The notes below the pieces were generated by a model. That model worked only from the letters and a program-made list of their open reading frames with translations. It was not told where the DNA came from and ran no database searches. This document shows, piece by piece, positions 44,744 to 55,563 of a DNA stretch of 64,000 nucleotides. The DNA lies in the NCBI RefSeq assembly GCF_036347135.1, contig NZ_CP108938.1:5456001-5520000 (forward strand). The letters run 5' to 3'. The stretch comes from Streptomyces sp. NBC_00775. GTDB taxonomy: Bacteria > Actinomycetota > Actinomycetes > Streptomycetales > Streptomycetaceae. The translations under genes and the position numbers were made by a program. Position 1 is the first letter of the stretch. Every line of letters begins with the position of its first letter.

Positions 44744-44956
44744 ATGCGAGAGATCTTCAACGGTATGCCGTGGTGGGTGAAGTGGGTCGCGGTGCCGGTC
44801 ATCGCCCTGGTTGTCTTCGGCACGGTGATAGTCAGCGTGCTCAGTGTGGTCATCAGCCTGCTCTTCAAGGCACTGGTCTTCGTCGCGCTGGTCGGCGGAC
44901 TGATCTACATCGTGCGGAAGTTCATGTCGAGTTCGTCATCGCGCAGCGACTGGTGA
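44744..44956 (+). CDS. DUF5326-family small membrane protein
   Basis: A 70-residue protein with two hydrophobic stretches (WWVKWVAVPVIALVVFGTVIVSVLSVV and ALVFVALVGGLIYIV, each under about 27 residues with the first read in two halves) and a Ser-rich basic end. It resembles the small DUF5326 proteins found across Streptomyces. The function is unknown. It lies upstream of ssgR. Confidence 0.75.
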   Translation: MREIFNGMPWWVKWVAVPVIALVVFGTVIVSVLSVVISLLFKALVFVALVGGLIYIVRKFMSSSSSRSDW

Positions 44957-44997
44957 GGCGCGAGAGGGTGAGCGATCGGTAACGGGCAGGCCGGTAA

Positions 44998-45016
44998 AGG
45001 GAACCCGAGGTTCCCT
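44998..45016. promoter_or_regulatory. GGGAACC palindrome
   Basis: AGGGAACC-CGA-GGTTCCCT is a 19-base perfect inverted repeat, about 40 bases after the DUF5326 gene and about 155 before ssgR. It may end DUF5326 transcription or belong to ssgR control. Confidence 0.4.
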
Positions 45017-45171
45017 CGGCCGAGGGAAGTTTTCCGGCGAGGCCGTCTGCCAGCGGTGGCGGGCGGTTACAGTCCGGAATTCGACGCGGGGTCGATCCCC
45101 CGCGGGCAGCGCACAGCCCCCTCCCGTGTGCCCCCGCACGGGCGGTCCCCCTCGCGCTTCGGGAGTGCCCC

Positions 45172-46113
45172 TTGGCCACGGTTGACACCGCACCCGCAGA
45201 TTCACTGACTCCACCCGTCCAGCGATCGGGTGTGCCGGCGGGGTCATGTGTCCCGCCCGCCCAACCACGCACCACGCCAGGGGAGCCACGCGCTCCGCGC
45301 AGCACCCCAGGGGAGACACCCACTCTGCGCACCCCTCCGGCGGAGGCCGCGCCCCTGGAGCCGCACCCCACGACCCTGATCGGCTCCGTGCAGCGGGCGA
45401 TGCGCCTTCTGGAGGCCGTCGCTTCGCGCGAGCAGGGCGCGCCTGCCAAGCAGCTCGCCCGGGAGGCCGGGCTCGCTCTGCCGACGGCGTACCACCTGCT
45501 GCGCACCCTGGTCCACGAGGGCTATCTGCGCCGCGACAAGGGGCTGTTCTTTCTCGGCGAAGCCGCCGAGCGGCTGAGCAGCAGCGGAGCGCAGCAGAAA
45601 CGTCGCAGCACGGTGAGCGACGCGCTCGCGCATTGGCGCGATTCGATCGGCGTACCCGTCTACTACGCGATCTACCGCGACGGGGAGATCGAGGTCATGT
45701 GCGTCGCCGACACCCCGGGAAATCCCGCGGTGGAGGAGTGGGCCGACTTCCGGGAGACCGGGCACGCGCACGCGATCGGCCAGTGCCTGCTGTCCCAGCT
45801 GGACGAGAAGGCCCGCCGAGATCACCTCGACCGCTACCCCGTGCAGTCGATCACTCCGTACACGGTGCGTGACAACGACAGTCTGCTGCGGCGCCTGGAG
45901 CGGACGGGCCGGATGGAGCCCGTCATCGAGCGCCAGGAGTACGCGCTGGGCACGGTCTGCGCCGCGATCCCCATCACGGCAGGCTCCGCTGCCGGGACCA
46001 TGGCCATTTCCCTGCCGTCTCACCAGGCCGAGCGTCTGCTGCCCGCCGCACGGCAATTGCAGAGCGAAATCGGCAGGCTGCTAGGGACACTCGCCATCTC
46101 TATCAGTATCTGA
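45172..46113 (+). CDS. ssgR: SsgR, IclR-family activator of ssgA
   Basis: An IclR-type regulator. It starts with about 65 residues of proline/threonine-rich sequence with repeated TPGEPR/TPGETP units. The winged helix follows (IGSVQRAMRLLEAVAS, then APAKQLAREAGLALPTAYHLL), then the effector domain with VCAAIPI. In S. coelicolor SsgR activates the adjacent ssgA needed for sporulation-specific cell division. The TTG at 45172 is the best upstream start I can see (GGGAG five bases ahead). A shorter form is possible because the repeat region is poorly constrained. Confidence 0.85.
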   Translation: MATVDTAPADSLTPPVQRSGVPAGSCVPPAQPRTTPGEPRAPRSTPGETPTLRTPPAEAAPLEPHPTTLIGSVQRAMRLLEAVASREQGAPAKQLAREAGLALPTAYHLLRTLVHEGYLRRDKGLFFLGEAAERLSSSGAQQKRRSTVSDALAHWRDSIGVPVYYAIYRDGEIEVMCVADTPGNPAVEEWADFRETGHAHAIGQCLLSQLDEKARRDHLDRYPVQSITPYTVRDNDSLLRRLERTGRMEPVIERQEYALGTVCAAIPITAGSAAGTMAISLPSHQAERLLPAARQLQSEIGRLLGTLAISISI

Positions 46114-46212
46114 AAACTCACTCCTTGTGATCTGGTGTGCACGTTAAGCAAGATTCCTGCAGTGTCAGGGGGACGATTCCTGGCCAGTCGACGGCAAACG
46201 ACGGGGTAGGCG

Positions 46213-46650
46213 ATGCGCGAGTCGGTACAGGCAGAGGTCATGATGAGCTTCCTCGTGTCGGAGGAGCTGTCCTTCCGCATTCCGGTGGAGCTGCGATACG
46301 AGACCTGTGATCCGTACGCCGTGCGGCTGACCTTCCATTTGCCCGGCGACGCGCCGGTGACCTGGGCGTTCGGGCGGGAGTTGCTGATCGACGGCGTGGG
46401 CCGGCCGTGCGGTGACGGCGATGTGCACATCGCGCCCGCCGACCCGGAGGCGTTCGGCGAGGTGCTGATCCGGCTTCAGGTGGGCGGCGACCACGCGCTG
46501 TTCCGGTCAGGGGCGGCGCCACTCGTGGCGTTCCTGGACCGTACGGACAAGCTGGTGCCGCTGGGGCAGGAGCGTTCCCTCGCCGACTTCGACGCGCACC
46601 TCGACGAGGCGCTGGACCGCATCCTGGCGGAGGAGCAGAGCGCGGGCTGA
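46213..46650 (+). CDS. ssgA: SsgA sporulation-division activator
   Basis: A 145-residue SsgA-like protein specific to morphologically complex actinomycetes. The core reads SFLVSEELSFRIPVELRYE, then AVRLTFHLPGDAPVTWAFGREL and LVAFLDRTDKLVPLGQE. SsgA stimulates septation and helps localise SsgB, which recruits FtsZ. ATG 46213 aligns with the family N-terminus. A shorter start at ATG 46243 with AGAGG upstream is possible. It is separated from ssgR by 99 bases and lies on the same strand. Confidence 0.93.
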   Translation: MRESVQAEVMMSFLVSEELSFRIPVELRYETCDPYAVRLTFHLPGDAPVTWAFGRELLIDGVGRPCGDGDVHIAPADPEAFGEVLIRLQVGGDHALFRSGAAPLVAFLDRTDKLVPLGQERSLADFDAHLDEALDRILAEEQSAG

Positions 46651-46713
46651 GGAACCGTCGCACACCCAAGTGGAGTAACGCTTCCTCTCAAGTCACACCG
46701 GCATCAGGAGACT

Positions 46714-48183
46714 TCAGCGCTTGCGGCGGCGGCCCTTCCCGCCGCGTGCCGGCGTCCTGGACCCGGAGGGCTCCACAGGGCCGGCCGCGGTCTCCGGGCG
46801 GTCCGCGGAGACCACCAGGGCGGCCAGCACGGTGGTTACCGGCACCGAGGCGACCAGACCGATCGAGCCGACCAGGGTGCGCACGATTTCCTCGGCGACC
46901 AGTTCGCTGTTGGCGACCGTGCCCACGCTGCTCTGGGCGATCGAGAAGAGCAGCAGCAGCGGCAGCGCGGCGCCCGCGTACGCCAGGACGAGGGTGTTGA
47001 CGACCGACGCGATGTGGTCGCGGCCGATACGGATGCCCGCGCGGTACAGGCCGCGCCAGCCCATCGTGGGGTTCGCCTCGTGCAGCTCCCAGACCGCGGA
47101 CGTCTGCGTCACCGTCACATCGTCGAGCACACCGAGCGAACCGATGATGACGCCCGCGAGCAGCAGACCGCTCATGTCGATGGACGGGTACAGGCCGTGG
47201 ATCAGGCCGGTGTTGTCGTCGGTGTTGCCGGTCAGTGCCGCCCAGCCGATGAATTCGGAGCCGAGCACACCGATCAGCAGCAGCGAGAGCAGCGTGCCGA
47301 TCACCGCCACCGATGTACGGGCGGAGAGGCCGTGGCACATGTAGAGCGCGATCAGCATGATGGCGCTGGCTCCGACGACCGCCACGATCAGCGGATTCGA
47401 GCCCTGCAGGATCGCGGGCAGGATGAAGAACGTCAGGATCAGGAAGCTGACGGCCAGCGCGACCAGCGCCATGATGCCGCGCATCCGGCCCACCACGACG
47501 ACAACCAGTGCGAAGATCCCGGCGAGCAGGGCCATGGGGAGCTTCCGGTTCACATCGGTGACCGAGTACTGGAGATCCTTGGGCGCGGAGGGCTCGTACG
47601 CGACCACGACCTTCTCGCCCTCGTGCAACTGCCGCGACTGGTCGGGCTGGACGATCTCGGTGAACGTACGGCCCTTGTCCTTGCCGGTGTCGACCCGGAT
47701 CGTCGCCTTCTTGCAGTCGCCCGTCGCCTGCTGCTGCGCGGAGGAGCCCTCGGCGGTAGAGGTGTCGCCCGTCGCGGTCTCCCCCGAGGCGTTCACGGAC
47801 TTGCAGTCCACCTTGACGACCTTGGTGACCGTCGCCTGCTGGGTCTGCCGGTCGAAGCCGACGCCGGTGCGCTCGTGAGAGGGAGCGCCGCCGGGCCACA
47901 ACACCACAAGACCCACGACGACCGCCGCCGCAAAGGGGATCAGCACCGCGGCGATGACCTTGCGCAGATGCTTGGACACAGGGGTGGCGGGGCCATGGCT
48001 GTGACTGTGCGAGTGGCCGTGCCCGCCGCCGGGACCGTGGCCGTGCCCGTTGCCTGGTCCGTGACCGTCGCCGGGTCCGGGGCCATGGCCGCCACCGGCC
48101 GGAGCATGCCCGCGGCCGTCACCGGAACCGGGTCCGCGCGGCGGCTCGGACGGTGGGAACGGGGACTGCTGTGTCGTGGTCAC
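46714..48183 (-). CDS. YibE/F-like membrane protein with a His-rich tail
   Basis: A 489-residue polytopic protein. The first about 60 residues are a Gly/His-rich tail containing GHGHS and SHSHSHG units. One membrane helix (VIAAVLIPFAAAVVVGLVVLW) is followed by an extracytoplasmic domain and about seven helices of the YibE/F family. The N-terminal histidines could bind metal. The transported substrate, if any, is unknown. The GTG at 48183 is the start, and the gene diverges from thiC. Confidence 0.85.
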   Translation of the reverse strand: MTTTQQSPFPPSEPPRGPGSGDGRGHAPAGGGHGPGPGDGHGPGNGHGHGPGGGHGHSHSHSHGPATPVSKHLRKVIAAVLIPFAAAVVVGLVVLWPGGAPSHERTGVGFDRQTQQATVTKVVKVDCKSVNASGETATGDTSTAEGSSAQQQATGDCKKATIRVDTGKDKGRTFTEIVQPDQSRQLHEGEKVVVAYEPSAPKDLQYSVTDVNRKLPMALLAGIFALVVVVVGRMRGIMALVALAVSFLILTFFILPAILQGSNPLIVAVVGASAIMLIALYMCHGLSARTSVAVIGTLLSLLLIGVLGSEFIGWAALTGNTDDNTGLIHGLYPSIDMSGLLLAGVIIGSLGVLDDVTVTQTSAVWELHEANPTMGWRGLYRAGIRIGRDHIASVVNTLVLAYAGAALPLLLLFSIAQSSVGTVANSELVAEEIVRTLVGSIGLVASVPVTTVLAALVVSADRPETAAGPVEPSGSRTPARGGKGRRRKR

Positions 48184-48261
48184 CGACCGATCATCGCAAG
48201 AACGGCGGGGGCCCTCTGTTCACCGCGCCAGATATGACGCTAGCGTGGAGGCACCTTTGCA

Positions 48262-50233
<1,972 letters not shown>

Positions 50234-50350
50234 GCCGGACACAGGTGCTGACTCCTTCGCCCGGGCCCCGGTGACAACGACCGGGTCCTGCCTGGGCTGT
50301 GGGACGTTCCGCGGCCACGTCGTAACGGAAGAGACAAGATCGCGCATGGC

Positions 50351-51481
50351 GTGATCAACATCCCTACGCTGCCTGACATGGGCGGGATCGATGTGGCCAA
50401 TGGAGTCGTCGGGGCTGTGCTGGGGATGCTGTTCGCGGTGCTGTTCCAACAGCCGCTGCAGGACGGCTGGTACAGGCTGCGCACTCGCTCCACGAGAGCG
50501 GTGCGCAGCCTGAGGCAGCGGGAGGAGTCCAGCCCCGCGTGGAGAACCTTCTCACTGGGTCCTCTTCAGACCTCCGCCCTGATCGTGGAAGGCGACGGCG
50601 AGTCGTCCATACCCGCCGAAGCCGTCTACATCCAGGTGCTCGACGAGGAGATCGAGTTGCCTTCGGACATGGTCGGCTGGCGGGCCGAGGTCGAGGCGGA
50701 GAGCGAGGGTCTGCGGGCAGAGGGCCGGACACCGTTGTGGAACGGTCCTCGATACGCGGTCGAATCGTTCGACGTCTCCCGCACCGCTCTCGACGAGCAG
50801 CCCGAAGTCCACCTGCGGCTGCGCCCGACGGACTACTACACCTTTCTGGCGGCTCAGCAGCTCGACCGCCGGCTGGCCGACGGAACAAGCCCGCGTTCCC
50901 GCTATCTCGACCCGGACAATCCGCTGCTGGCGCCCGGGTTTCTGCAGTGCAGCTTCGCTGTGAACATTGCCGTGGTGACAGCCGACGACATGCTGGTCGT
51001 CAGCCGACGCAGTGACCGGGTCCGTATGGCGCCGGGTGTCTGGAACTCCTCCGTCAACGAGGGCATGTCCCGGCACATCGACTCCTCCGGCAGGAGCGCT
51101 CCCGACCTGTACGCGGTCGCCCGGCGTGGCATGCGGGAGGAATTGTCCATCGAACCTCACGAGTACTCACTGGAGCTGCTCGCCTTTGTACTGGACATCG
51201 ACAAGCGCCACTGGAGCGCCCACTTCTACGCCAGGCTGAAGGACCTGACTCGCGAAGGTCTGCAAACGCGTATGAGCAGAGGGGTCGCGGATCGCTGGGA
51301 GCATCAGACCATCGACTATGTGCCCTTCCGCCCCGCGCCAGTGGTCAAGTACATGCTGCGTGCCGACCGCATTCACCGGTGGGCCCCCCTCGCGCCGGCG
51401 CTCTTCCACCTCGCATTGGTGCACGCCTTCAGCCGCACGCCGGTCGAAAGAGCGGCGGCGCAGATTGTTCGTCGTATGTAG
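50351..51481 (+). CDS. Membrane-anchored protein with a Nudix-like domain
   Basis: A 376-residue protein. One hydrophobic segment near the N-terminus ([22 protein letters not shown]) precedes a middle domain of unknown type. A C-terminal Nudix-like region follows: [23 protein letters not shown], then [16 protein letters not shown], holding the REEL half of a Nudix box. The first glycine-rich part of the box is altered by an insertion. It may be a signalling or nucleotide-processing protein at the membrane. I do not recognise a named family. A GTG start is used (no strong ribosome site seen). Confidence 0.65.
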   Translation: MINIPTLPDMGGIDVANGVVGAVLGMLFAVLFQQPLQDGWYRLRTRSTRAVRSLRQREESSPAWRTFSLGPLQTSALIVEGDGESSIPAEAVYIQVLDEEIELPSDMVGWRAEVEAESEGLRAEGRTPLWNGPRYAVESFDVSRTALDEQPEVHLRLRPTDYYTFLAAQQLDRRLADGTSPRSRYLDPDNPLLAPGFLQCSFAVNIAVVTADDMLVVSRRSDRVRMAPGVWNSSVNEGMSRHIDSSGRSAPDLYAVARRGMREELSIEPHEYSLELLAFVLDIDKRHWSAHFYARLKDLTREGLQTRMSRGVADRWEHQTIDYVPFRPAPVVKYMLRADRIHRWAPLAPALFHLALVHAFSRTPVERAAAQIVRRM

Positions 51482-51588
51482 AGGCATGTAGACGCAGTGG
51501 GTGGGGTGCGTGGGGTTCGGAGGCGTTCGATGCGTGTGGGTGTGTATCGAACGGCCCCGGTGCTGGGTTCTCTCGGCAGACTGGGCGC

Positions 51589-53013
51589 ATGACATCGACA
51601 GCCATGAGCAAGGGCGCCAACCTTCCCGTCGTCGCCGGGGCCGTGCAGGCCGTGCTCGGCTGGAGAGGAGGGGCCGGTGCGCCGGATGCGGATGCCTCGG
51701 CGCTGCTGCTCGGCGCGGACGGACGGGTGCGGGGTGACGGTGACTTCGTCTTCTACAACCAGCCGCGTCATGCCTCCGGCGCCGTACGCCATCTCGGGAA
51801 GCAGCGGGACGCCGCCGGCACGACGGACACGGTCGAGGTGGACCTGCGCGCCCTGGAGCCGGGCATCGAGCGGGTCGTGCTGTGCGCCTCGGCCGACGGT
51901 GGCACGTTCGGTGAGCTGACCGGACTGACGCTCACGCTGCTCGATGCCGGGACGCGGCAGGAGGTCGCGCGCTTCGAGATGGAGGCCACGACGGAGACGG
52001 CGTTCATCGGGGGTGAGCTGTATCTGCGGGGCGGCCAGTGGAAGTTCCGTGCGGTCGGACAGGGCTATGCGTCCGGACTCGCGGGGCTGGCCACCGACTT
52101 CGGGATCAGCGTGGACGAGGAGGCCGGCGCGGCCGGGGGCCCGGAGCCCAGCACCGCAGGGGTCGGGGCGCCTGCCCCGGCTGCCGTTCCGCCTGTGGCG
52201 CAGCCCGCCCCGGCGGTTCCAGCCGTACCCCCCACCCCCGCCCCTCGCCTCGTCAAGGGCGAGGAGCAGTTGCCCGTGGACATGCGCAAGCGGCTCTCGC
52301 TGCGCAAGGAGCAGGTCGCGGTCAGCCTGGAGAAGCACGGTGCGGCGGGGGTGACGGCCCGCGTCGTCCTGGTCCTGGACGCCTCCGGGTCGATGTCCTT
52401 CCTGTACTCGAAGGGCGTCGTGGCCGACGTGGTGGAGCGGATGGCGGCGGTGGCCGCGCAGCTGGACGACGACGGGGTGATGCAGGCGTGGACGTTCGCG
52501 TCCCATCCGGCGCGGCTGCCGGATCTCGGTCTGGGAGAACTGCCCGAGTGGCTGGAGCTCCATGTCCGGGTCGGTGAGCTGAGCCTGTTCCGACGGAGCA
52601 AGAAGCCGCGGAAGGGCCTGCGGCCGGGGCAGGTGGACATGCGCACGGTCGGGATCCAGAACGAGGAGCAGAAGGTGATCGCCGAGGTCCGGACGTATGT
52701 GCGCGAGCACCCGGCCACCGATCCCACGCTGGTGCTGTTCTTCTCCGACGGCGGCGTCTACCGCAACAAGGAGATCGAGAAGGAGCTGCTGGAAGCGGTC
52801 GAGGAGCCGGTCTTCTGGCAGTTCGTGGGCCTGGGACGGTCCAACTACGGCGTGCTGGAACGGTTCGACACGCTGCCGGGCCGACGCGTCGACAACGTGG
52901 GGTTCTTCGCCGTCGACGACATCAGCGACGTACCGGATCCGGAGCTGTACGACCGGCTGCTGTCCGAGTTCCCGGCCTGGATGACCGCGGCCCGGCAGCT
53001 GGGCATCATCTGA
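51589..53013 (+). CDS. TerD-VWA fusion protein
   Basis: A 474-residue protein. The first about 185 residues form a TerD-like calcium-binding domain (MSKGANLPV, then [16 protein letters not shown] and GAGGT-like segments, ending [20 protein letters not shown]). A Pro/Ala linker follows, then a von Willebrand factor A domain with the MIDAS sequence [11 protein letters not shown] near residue 265 and FFSDGG later. Such TerD-VWA proteins accompany tellurite/stress 'ter' genes, whose biochemistry is unresolved. No other ter genes are in this window. Start ATG 51589; ATG 51604 is the alternative (MSKGANLPV). Confidence 0.82.
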   Translation: MTSTAMSKGANLPVVAGAVQAVLGWRGGAGAPDADASALLLGADGRVRGDGDFVFYNQPRHASGAVRHLGKQRDAAGTTDTVEVDLRALEPGIERVVLCASADGGTFGELTGLTLTLLDAGTRQEVARFEMEATTETAFIGGELYLRGGQWKFRAVGQGYASGLAGLATDFGISVDEEAGAAGGPEPSTAGVGAPAPAAVPPVAQPAPAVPAVPPTPAPRLVKGEEQLPVDMRKRLSLRKEQVAVSLEKHGAAGVTARVVLVLDASGSMSFLYSKGVVADVVERMAAVAAQLDDDGVMQAWTFASHPARLPDLGLGELPEWLELHVRVGELSLFRRSKKPRKGLRPGQVDMRTVGIQNEEQKVIAEVRTYVREHPATDPTLVLFFSDGGVYRNKEIEKELLEAVEEPVFWQFVGLGRSNYGVLERFDTLPGRRVDNVGFFAVDDISDVPDPELYDRLLSEFPAWMTAARQLGII

Positions 53014-53058
53014 CGGCGCCCTGCCGGACGGCGCACGGCGGACATGGCCCACCGGTTC

Positions 53059-53085
53059 GGGCCCGCGCCCCATCAGCGCGGGCCC
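53059..53085. terminator. Convergent terminator after the TerD-VWA gene
   Basis: GGGCCCGCGC and GCGCGGGCCC form a 10-bp perfect stem with a 7-base loop between convergent genes. Confidence 0.7.
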
Positions 53086-53152
53086 CGGTTTCCTCCCCAC
53101 ACCCGGCCGTAGCCCGGACATGAGCCGCCCGGTCGGCCCGGGCGCCCGGGTG

Positions 53153-54016
53153 TCACTCCGGCTGGTGCTCCGGCCCTCCGAAGTCCGGGCTCGTGAAGTC
53201 AGGGCTGGTGAAGCTCGGGCGCGGGCCGGCCGCGGGGCCGCCGTCGGGGCTGCTGAACCCCGGCCGGTCGTAGCCGAGATGCGGGATGCGGCTGGGAGCC
53301 GGTGCCGGACGGCCCAGCGCCGCGGAGCCCGGGTCGGCGAGGGCCTCCCGGAGGAACGGCAGGATGCCGCGCTCCAGCAGGGCATCGCGCCAGGCTTCCC
53401 TGGCCCGGGCCACCTGTTCGCTCAGCTCGCCGCGCGCTCCGGCCTGGAGTGAGGACGAGCTGTTGCGCAGTGCGGTCAGCAGCAGTCCGACCGCGGCGAC
53501 CAGAATCGCGGCCGCCGTGACCGCGCCGAAGACCCACCCGGTGGTCAGGAGGGTCTTGGCGAACGTCTGTTCGGGGTCGAGCATATTCAGCAGGTACCCC
53601 ACGAGCAGGAAGATCGCCGCGGCCGTCCCGGCGAGGACCGGGGCGAGCACCGCGACGACGGCGATGGCACCGGCTCCGGCGGTCTCGGACACTTCCCCCA
53701 CGGTGGCGGCGAGCCCCATCGCGGTCGCGCCCGGCTCCGCTGAGCCGGCTTCCTCGTTCATGACCGGGGCGGACGGCGCCGGCTGGCGCAGTTCCTCGCG
53801 GATCTTGACGTAGTGCTGGTATTCGGTCGCCGCGGCCGCCGTGATGAGAGCGGTGGCGTTGAGCGCCATGGTGCGCAGCTGTTCGGGGTTGAGCCGCTGG
53901 CCGACAGCGGCGAGTTCCGGGCGGTGTGGTGCGGAGCGCAGCGCCTCATCGAGGATCCGCTCGTACTCTTGGCGGTCCTCGCTCAGCAGGTGCTGCGGAA
54001 CGCTGTTCATGTGCAT
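53153..54016 (-). CDS. Membrane protein of unknown function
   Basis: A 287-residue protein. An N-terminal helical cytoplasmic part (SVPQHLLSEDRQEYERILDEAL) precedes two or three membrane helices (AIAVVAVLAPVLAGTAAAIFLLVGYLL and GWVFGAVTAAAILVAAVGLLLTAL, each read in halves). A further helical region with LREALADPGSAALGRP and a Pro/Asp-rich tail containing FTSPDF twice follows. I do not recognise a family. The start is taken at ATG 54016, with ATG 54010 as alternative. It lies convergent with the TerD-VWA gene. Confidence 0.65.
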   Translation of the reverse strand: MHMNSVPQHLLSEDRQEYERILDEALRSAPHRPELAAVGQRLNPEQLRTMALNATALITAAAATEYQHYVKIREELRQPAPSAPVMNEEAGSAEPGATAMGLAATVGEVSETAGAGAIAVVAVLAPVLAGTAAAIFLLVGYLLNMLDPEQTFAKTLLTTGWVFGAVTAAAILVAAVGLLLTALRNSSSSLQAGARGELSEQVARAREAWRDALLERGILPFLREALADPGSAALGRPAPAPSRIPHLGYDRPGFSSPDGGPAAGPRPSFTSPDFTSPDFGGPEHQPE

Positions 54017-54197
54017 CCCCCGATGCTCCGTAGGGCTGGTGGCTCGCACGCTGACGAGCCGTCGGGCAGAAACGGAGGGGAGCCTGCTACGGATAAGCTG
54101 ATGGTAGAGCGGTGACGGCACGCCGTGACAGGGGGTTTCCAGAAATTGCCCCCTGGCCAGCGCAGTCCTCCGTGGGGGACGCCTGCCCGAGGAACGC

Positions 54198-55361
54198 TCA
54201 GCTATCCAGGGGAAGTTGCCGGACCAGCAGCTTTCCGGCCATGGTCACTCCGCCGTCCATCGCGATGGCCAGCCCGTCGGCGTAAAGATGCGGTCCCTCG
54301 ACCACCGGGCCCGCGCCGTCCTCGCCCTCCTCCGAGCCGACCTCGCCCAGGAGGTACGGAATAGGGCTGTGACCATGGACGATGCGGGTGCCGCCGTACG
54401 CGCCGAGCAGTTCCCGAACGGCCTCGGCGCCCCCGTCGTCCCGGAACGCGAAGCGCTTGGTGAACTTGCGGAAGAGGTCCCAGCACTCGTCCGCGTCGTT
54501 GCGGGTGAGGGTTTCGCGGACGGTGTCGTTGACCGCTTCGATGGAGTCGCCGTAGTCGAGATAGGCGGTGGTGTCGGAGTGCACCAGGAGGTGTCCGTCG
54601 ACCTGCTCCATGGCGTCGAGGCGGGCCATCCACTGCAAGTGGTGGTCCTGGAGACGGTCCATGTCGGTCTTCTGGCCGCCGTTGAGCAGCCAGGCGGCCT
54701 GGAAGGTGGCGGTGCCCGCGCCGGAGTTGACGGGGGTGTCGCCGAACCGCTTGGCACCGAGCAGCAGCAGCTCGTGGTTGCCCATGAGGGCCTTGCAGTA
54801 GCCGCCGGCCGCGGCCGCCTCGGCGGACAGCCGCATCACGAGGTCGATCACGCCGATGCCGTCCGGGCCGCGGTCGGTGAAGTCGCCGAGGAACCACAGG
54901 CGCGCGGTCCCGGCGGACCAGTTGCCCGCGGCGTCGATGAGTCCCTGCTCCTGGAGCGCGGCGACCAGCTGGTCGAGATAGCCGTGCACATCGCCGACGA
55001 CGTACAGCGGACCCGGCCCGTCGCCGGGCGCCGGGGCGGCCACGGCGTCGGGGTCAACGGCGACCTGAAGCGTGTCACCCCGGTTGATGACGGGCAGATC
55101 GCGCCGAGTGGGCGTGTACTCCGCCGAGTACTCCGCGGACGGGTACTCGGCAGGCGGGTAATCCGCGGACGAGTGAGCCGCGGCCGCGTACTCGGCGGAC
55201 TCCTCGGCGGGTCTGGCGCCCTCGCCGGGAGGCGTGCTCTGCGCGTACGGACCGGTCTCGGGGACGTACGGACCGGTCTCGTGGACGTACGCGGGCACCC
55301 GGAAGTCGCGCAACGTCGCCGTCCGCACCACCTCGGGTCCCTGACCGGCCCCCTGAGTCAT
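54198..55361 (-). CDS. Metallophosphatase (ApaH/PrpE-like)
   Basis: A 387-residue calcineurin-like phosphoesterase. The metal-binding motifs GDVHG, GDFTDRG and GNHE appear in order (about residues 127-205), and the His motif HGHSP is near 340. The first about 115 residues are a polar tail with repeats of VPETGPY, SAEY and PPAEYPS. The catalytic core fits symmetrical diadenosine tetraphosphatases or protein phosphatases; the substrate is open. ATG 55361 has GGAGGGG upstream. Confidence 0.85.
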   Translation of the reverse strand: MTQGAGQGPEVVRTATLRDFRVPAYVHETGPYVPETGPYAQSTPPGEGARPAEESAEYAAAAHSSADYPPAEYPSAEYSAEYTPTRRDLPVINRGDTLQVAVDPDAVAAPAPGDGPGPLYVVGDVHGYLDQLVAALQEQGLIDAAGNWSAGTARLWFLGDFTDRGPDGIGVIDLVMRLSAEAAAAGGYCKALMGNHELLLLGAKRFGDTPVNSGAGTATFQAAWLLNGGQKTDMDRLQDHHLQWMARLDAMEQVDGHLLVHSDTTAYLDYGDSIEAVNDTVRETLTRNDADECWDLFRKFTKRFAFRDDGGAEAVRELLGAYGGTRIVHGHSPIPYLLGEVGSEEGEDGAGPVVEGPHLYADGLAIAMDGGVTMAGKLLVRQLPLDS

Positions 55362-55563
55362 CGACCCCTCCACCACCATCGCGCCGCATCTGCACCGGAT
55401 CGGACTGCCTGGTCGCAGCGGCCCGCGGTGTCGTCCGCCCATCATAGGAATGCGGATCGCGCCATGTGATGACCCAGGGGTGGTGAATCGGAGGAGGAGC
55501 CCAGTTCACCGCGGTTTTCGCCCGAATTGGGCGGGGCTTTCCCCGCCCTTTCGGCGTCGGGCG

